DNA of 46,296 nucleotides. It comes from an uncultured bacterium (GTDB lineage Bacteria > Bacteroidota > Bacteroidia > Bacteroidales > Bacteroidaceae). This document shows positions 44,911 to 46,296 of this stretch, piece by piece. A model generated the notes under the pieces. It ran no database searches. It worked only from the letters and a program-made list of their open reading frames with translations, and was not told the DNA's origin. The DNA lies in the NCBI GenBank assembly GCA_945788485.1, contig CALZMB010000001.1, forward strand, positions 1-46,296. Reading direction: 5' to 3'. Positions within the stretch are counted from its first letter, which is position 1, and the number at the start of each line of letters is the position of its first letter. A program made the position numbers and the translations under genes.

Positions 44911-45170
44911 AAAAAAAGCGTGGAAACCTTTGTTGCCTGTTCCACAGTCTGAGGTTCTTGCACTACCTATCTAAGTCGAACAGACAACGTCAGAGCCCAC
45001 GCCGATATGATTATCCGCCGTAATGAGACCTACATAAACATCTGCATTGCACCTGTGAGGATGCAATCCGTGCTTACAAGGTCTCAACGGGCAGGTTAAA
45101 ACACACCCGGAGCATCTACCGTTGCTACGTCGAGACTTAGATACTGAGAATTTGCAAGATTTCAGACTGT
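44911..45170 (-). ncRNA. Large rod-like RNA or leader with terminator, upstream of the antiterminator gene
   Basis: The minus strand from 45170 to 44944 is one imperfect palindrome centred near 45056. Paired blocks are ACAGTCTGA (45170-45162) with TCAGACTGT (44952-44944), TCTTGCA (45159-45153) with TGCAAGA (44962-44956), TATCTAAGTC (45143-45134) with GACTTAGATA (44977-44968), and GAGACCT (45085-45079) with AGGTCTC (45031-45025). The apical stem is 45067-45046. Between the third and fourth blocks lies a ~47-nt internal loop on each side. It is followed by GTGGAA-loop-TTCCAC and seven T (44917-44911). Further complementarity of 13/15 bp (14 with G-U) lies outside at 44907-44921 and 45192-45206. 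The rod-with-bubble shape resembles 6S RNA, but I cannot match the sequence. Confidence 0.5.
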
Positions 45171-45361
45171 CTCAAACACAGCGTCGAGTAAACGCCTTTA
45201 TTATGTCTTGACTTTATCCCACCCATATTCCGCATTGAGCGACAATTGCATGTGTGATGCATGGTGTACACTCTCTGCACGGCGTGAGCTTCTTGCTGCA
45301 ATCGCAACTTTACAATAAACGTTGACGAAAGACTGTCAAGCAAGACTTCTAAAGTCCGATG

Positions 45362-45369
45362 CAAAAATA
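45362..45369 (-). promoter_or_regulatory. -7 box TATTTTTG before the rod RNA/antiterminator leader
   Basis: On the minus strand it reads TATTTTTGC, an exact TAnnTTTG match, within an AT-rich tract full of A and T runs (45371-45435) that may act as an UP-like element. A transcript from here would have ~600 nt of leader before the antiterminator gene. The stretch 45207-45361 between box and rod holds only small hairpins (for instance GACTT-TAG-AAGTC), no gene. Confidence 0.5.
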
Positions 45370-45569
45370 CAAATATTTTTTTTAATTTTGATGTTTTTTT
45401 TGAAAAAAAAATAATACAATTTTTTTTTTTTTATTCTGACAAACTGTGTTTTTCTTATAAGTTGTTGAAATTTAGAGGGATAATTTTTAGATGTGTAAAT
45501 AATTAAAAAATGTTATGAGGTTGTTGTTATGACAATTTATTCGTAATGCGGAGAGGGGAAGGAGGAGAA

Positions 45570-45590
45570 CCCTGCGGCAGAACCGCAGGG
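45570..45590. terminator. Hairpin after the formylglycine-generating-enzyme-family gene
   Basis: CCCTGCGG (45570-45577) and CCGCAGGG (45583-45590) form a perfect 8-bp stem with a 5-nt loop. On the minus strand a pyrimidine-rich but not T-only run follows. Position (about 140 nt after the stop at 45730) and stability fit a terminator. Confidence 0.55.
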
Positions 45591-45599
45591 AACAGTGGC

Positions 45600-45728
45600 T
45601 ATGTTGGGATGGAAAGGTGGGAGGAGAGGGAAGAAGGAGGGAGGAGGTAGAAGGAGGAGAAAGGAGGGACGAGAGGGAGGAAGGAGGGACGAGAAAGGAA
45701 GGGGGAGGAGGGAGGTGGAAGGGCGGGT
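45600..45728 (+). repeat. G-rich polypurine tract
   Basis: About 130 bases of the plus strand are almost only G and A, with many GGG and GGGGG runs. A 14-bp direct repeat aaggagggacgaga occurs at 45661-45674 and 45681-45694. The strand could form G-quadruplexes or a triplex. It lies in the 3' UTR of the gene ending at 45730; no real gene is seen in it. Confidence 0.8.
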
Positions 45729-45729
45729 G

Positions 45730-46296
45730 TCAGTTGGTGAGGGCGAGGCGGAGGCCGAGGTTGCTGCCGTGTGCTTCGGGCATGGTGTAGTTGCGTGCGG
45801 CGGTGCGGCAGTATTCGGGAGTGAGGAAGAAGCTGCCGCCGCGGGTGACGCGGCCGGTGAAGGCGGGGTCGGTGATGGCTGGTCCGGCTGGATTGGTCTG
45901 GGGTTCGGGGTTGTACATGTCAAATGCGTCGGGGGTCCATTCCATGACGTTGCCTGTCATGTCGTAGATGCCGAGCTCGTTGGGGGTCTTGGTCTTGACG
46001 GGGTGTGTCTTTTTCTGGCTGTTGGCTTTGTGCCATGCCACTTCGGCTATGTTCTGGCTTCCGCTGTATTGTGTGTTGCGGCTTTTGCTGCCTCCGCGTG
46101 CGGCGTATTCCCATTCTGCTTCGGTGGGTAGGCGGAAAGTGCGTCCGGTGAGCTGGTTGAGTCTTTGTATGAAGTCGGTGCAGTTCTGTAGCGAGATGTT
46201 CTCTACGGGTAGCTGGGGGCCTTTGAATGTGGAGGGGTTGGCGCGCATGACGGCTTGCCACAGGGCTTGTGTGACTTCTGTCTCGCCGATGTAGTA
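45730..46296 (-). CDS. Formylglycine-generating-enzyme (SUMF1) family protein, 5' part outside window
   Basis: The visible 188 residues run open to the edge (YYIGETEVTQALWQAVM) and contain the hallmarks of the FGE-sulfatase fold: FRLPTEAEWEYAARGG, ELGIYDMTGNVMEWTPDAF, VTRGGSFFLTPEYCRTAARN and GSNLGLRLALTN. True FGEs convert a sulfatase cysteine to formylglycine. Many Bacteroidetes homologues are instead lipoproteins in secretion or gliding machinery (GldK/PorK-like) or of unknown role, and without the N-terminus I cannot decide. GC content is higher than in the kinase cluster, so it is probably outside the island. Confidence 0.9.
   Translation of the reverse strand, partial: YYIGETEVTQALWQAVMRANPSTFKGPQLPVENISLQNCTDFIQRLNQLTGRTFRLPTEAEWEYAARGGSKSRNTQYSGSQNIAEVAWHKANSQKKTHPVKTKTPNELGIYDMTGNVMEWTPDAFDMYNPEPQTNPAGPAITDPAFTGRVTRGGSFFLTPEYCRTAARNYTMPEAHGSNLGLRLALTN

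Noticed and set aside
44944..45170. Invertible promoter flanked by inverted repeats, as before capsule operons
   Set aside because: The complementarity continues through the whole inside, so it is one long palindrome rather than two short repeats around a unique segment. No promoter box is seen inside, and no recombinase gene is near.
45137..45364. 75-codon minus-strand frame in the leader
   Set aside because: It overlaps the palindrome, has no protein-like pattern and its coding potential is explained by chance.
44911..45369. tmRNA, RNase P RNA or SRP RNA
   Set aside because: None of their conserved sequence blocks (tmRNA ends, GGAAGTCC-type P4 or SRP loop) could be found on either strand.
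45595..46131. Plus-strand gene for a G/E/R-rich protein
   Set aside because: It arises from the polypurine tract and from the antisense of the formylglycine-generating-enzyme-family gene; its composition is not protein-like.

Overview
The window looks like Bacteroidales DNA, most probably Prevotella or a close relative. The evidence is a SusC/SusD pair, Bacteroidetes-type lipoprotein and type IX-like C-terminal signals, BACON and WG-repeat proteins, an UpxY/NusG-like antiterminator, and -7 boxes of the TAnnTTTG type. No rRNA or tRNA gene was seen.

Left part (1-9.83 kb, GC-rich). On the minus strand are a secreted beta-rich protein with a type IX-like tail (4063-6084), a strong terminator, then susC-like (851-3979) and susD-like (cut by the window edge). 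Beside them a TlpA/thioredoxin gene (minus) and an M16 peptidase gene (plus) lie head to head. Both have lost their 5' ends at the same point near 7365, which marks an inversion scar or an assembly chimera.

Boundary zone (9.83-14.7 kb). It holds a 78-nt near-perfect inverted repeat, seven tandem 21-23 bp units, a Bacteroidetes-type promoter and a DUF4143 ATPase gene. Then follow a 5'-decapitated WG-repeat gene fused to an IS110 transposase fragment, a small membrane protein gene and a frameshifted IS4-family remnant. This is what the edge of a genomic island looks like.

Central block (14.7-44.8 kb, lower GC). About 28 genes all lie on the minus strand, mostly 1-60 bp apart and several overlapping. 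The block starts with an UpxY/NusG-like antiterminator gene and encodes four Ser/Thr kinases, three PP2C phosphatases, five stand-alone FHA proteins plus one kinase-FHA fusion, an ECF-type sigma factor with an acidic partner, and a DUF805 membrane protein. It also encodes exported proteins: a caspase with an EF-hand loop, an M6 metalloprotease, lipoproteins, a beta-barrel, a WG-repeat protein and a BACON protein. One kinase carries about 20 YD-like repeats outside the membrane; two others share an unusual HRDIDPSN catalytic loop. I read this as one large phospho-signalling system that spans the envelope, with kinases and phosphatases inside, FHA adaptors at the membrane, repeat domains and proteases outside, and a sigma factor as a likely output. 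No T6SS, flagellar or capsule genes accompany it, and I know of no described system with this composition.

Right part (44.8-46.3 kb). Upstream of the antiterminator gene is a 227-bp imperfect palindrome followed by a terminator, probably a structured RNA or leader. Then come an AT-rich promoter-like stretch, a G-rich polypurine tract and the 3' part of a formylglycine-generating-enzyme-family gene.
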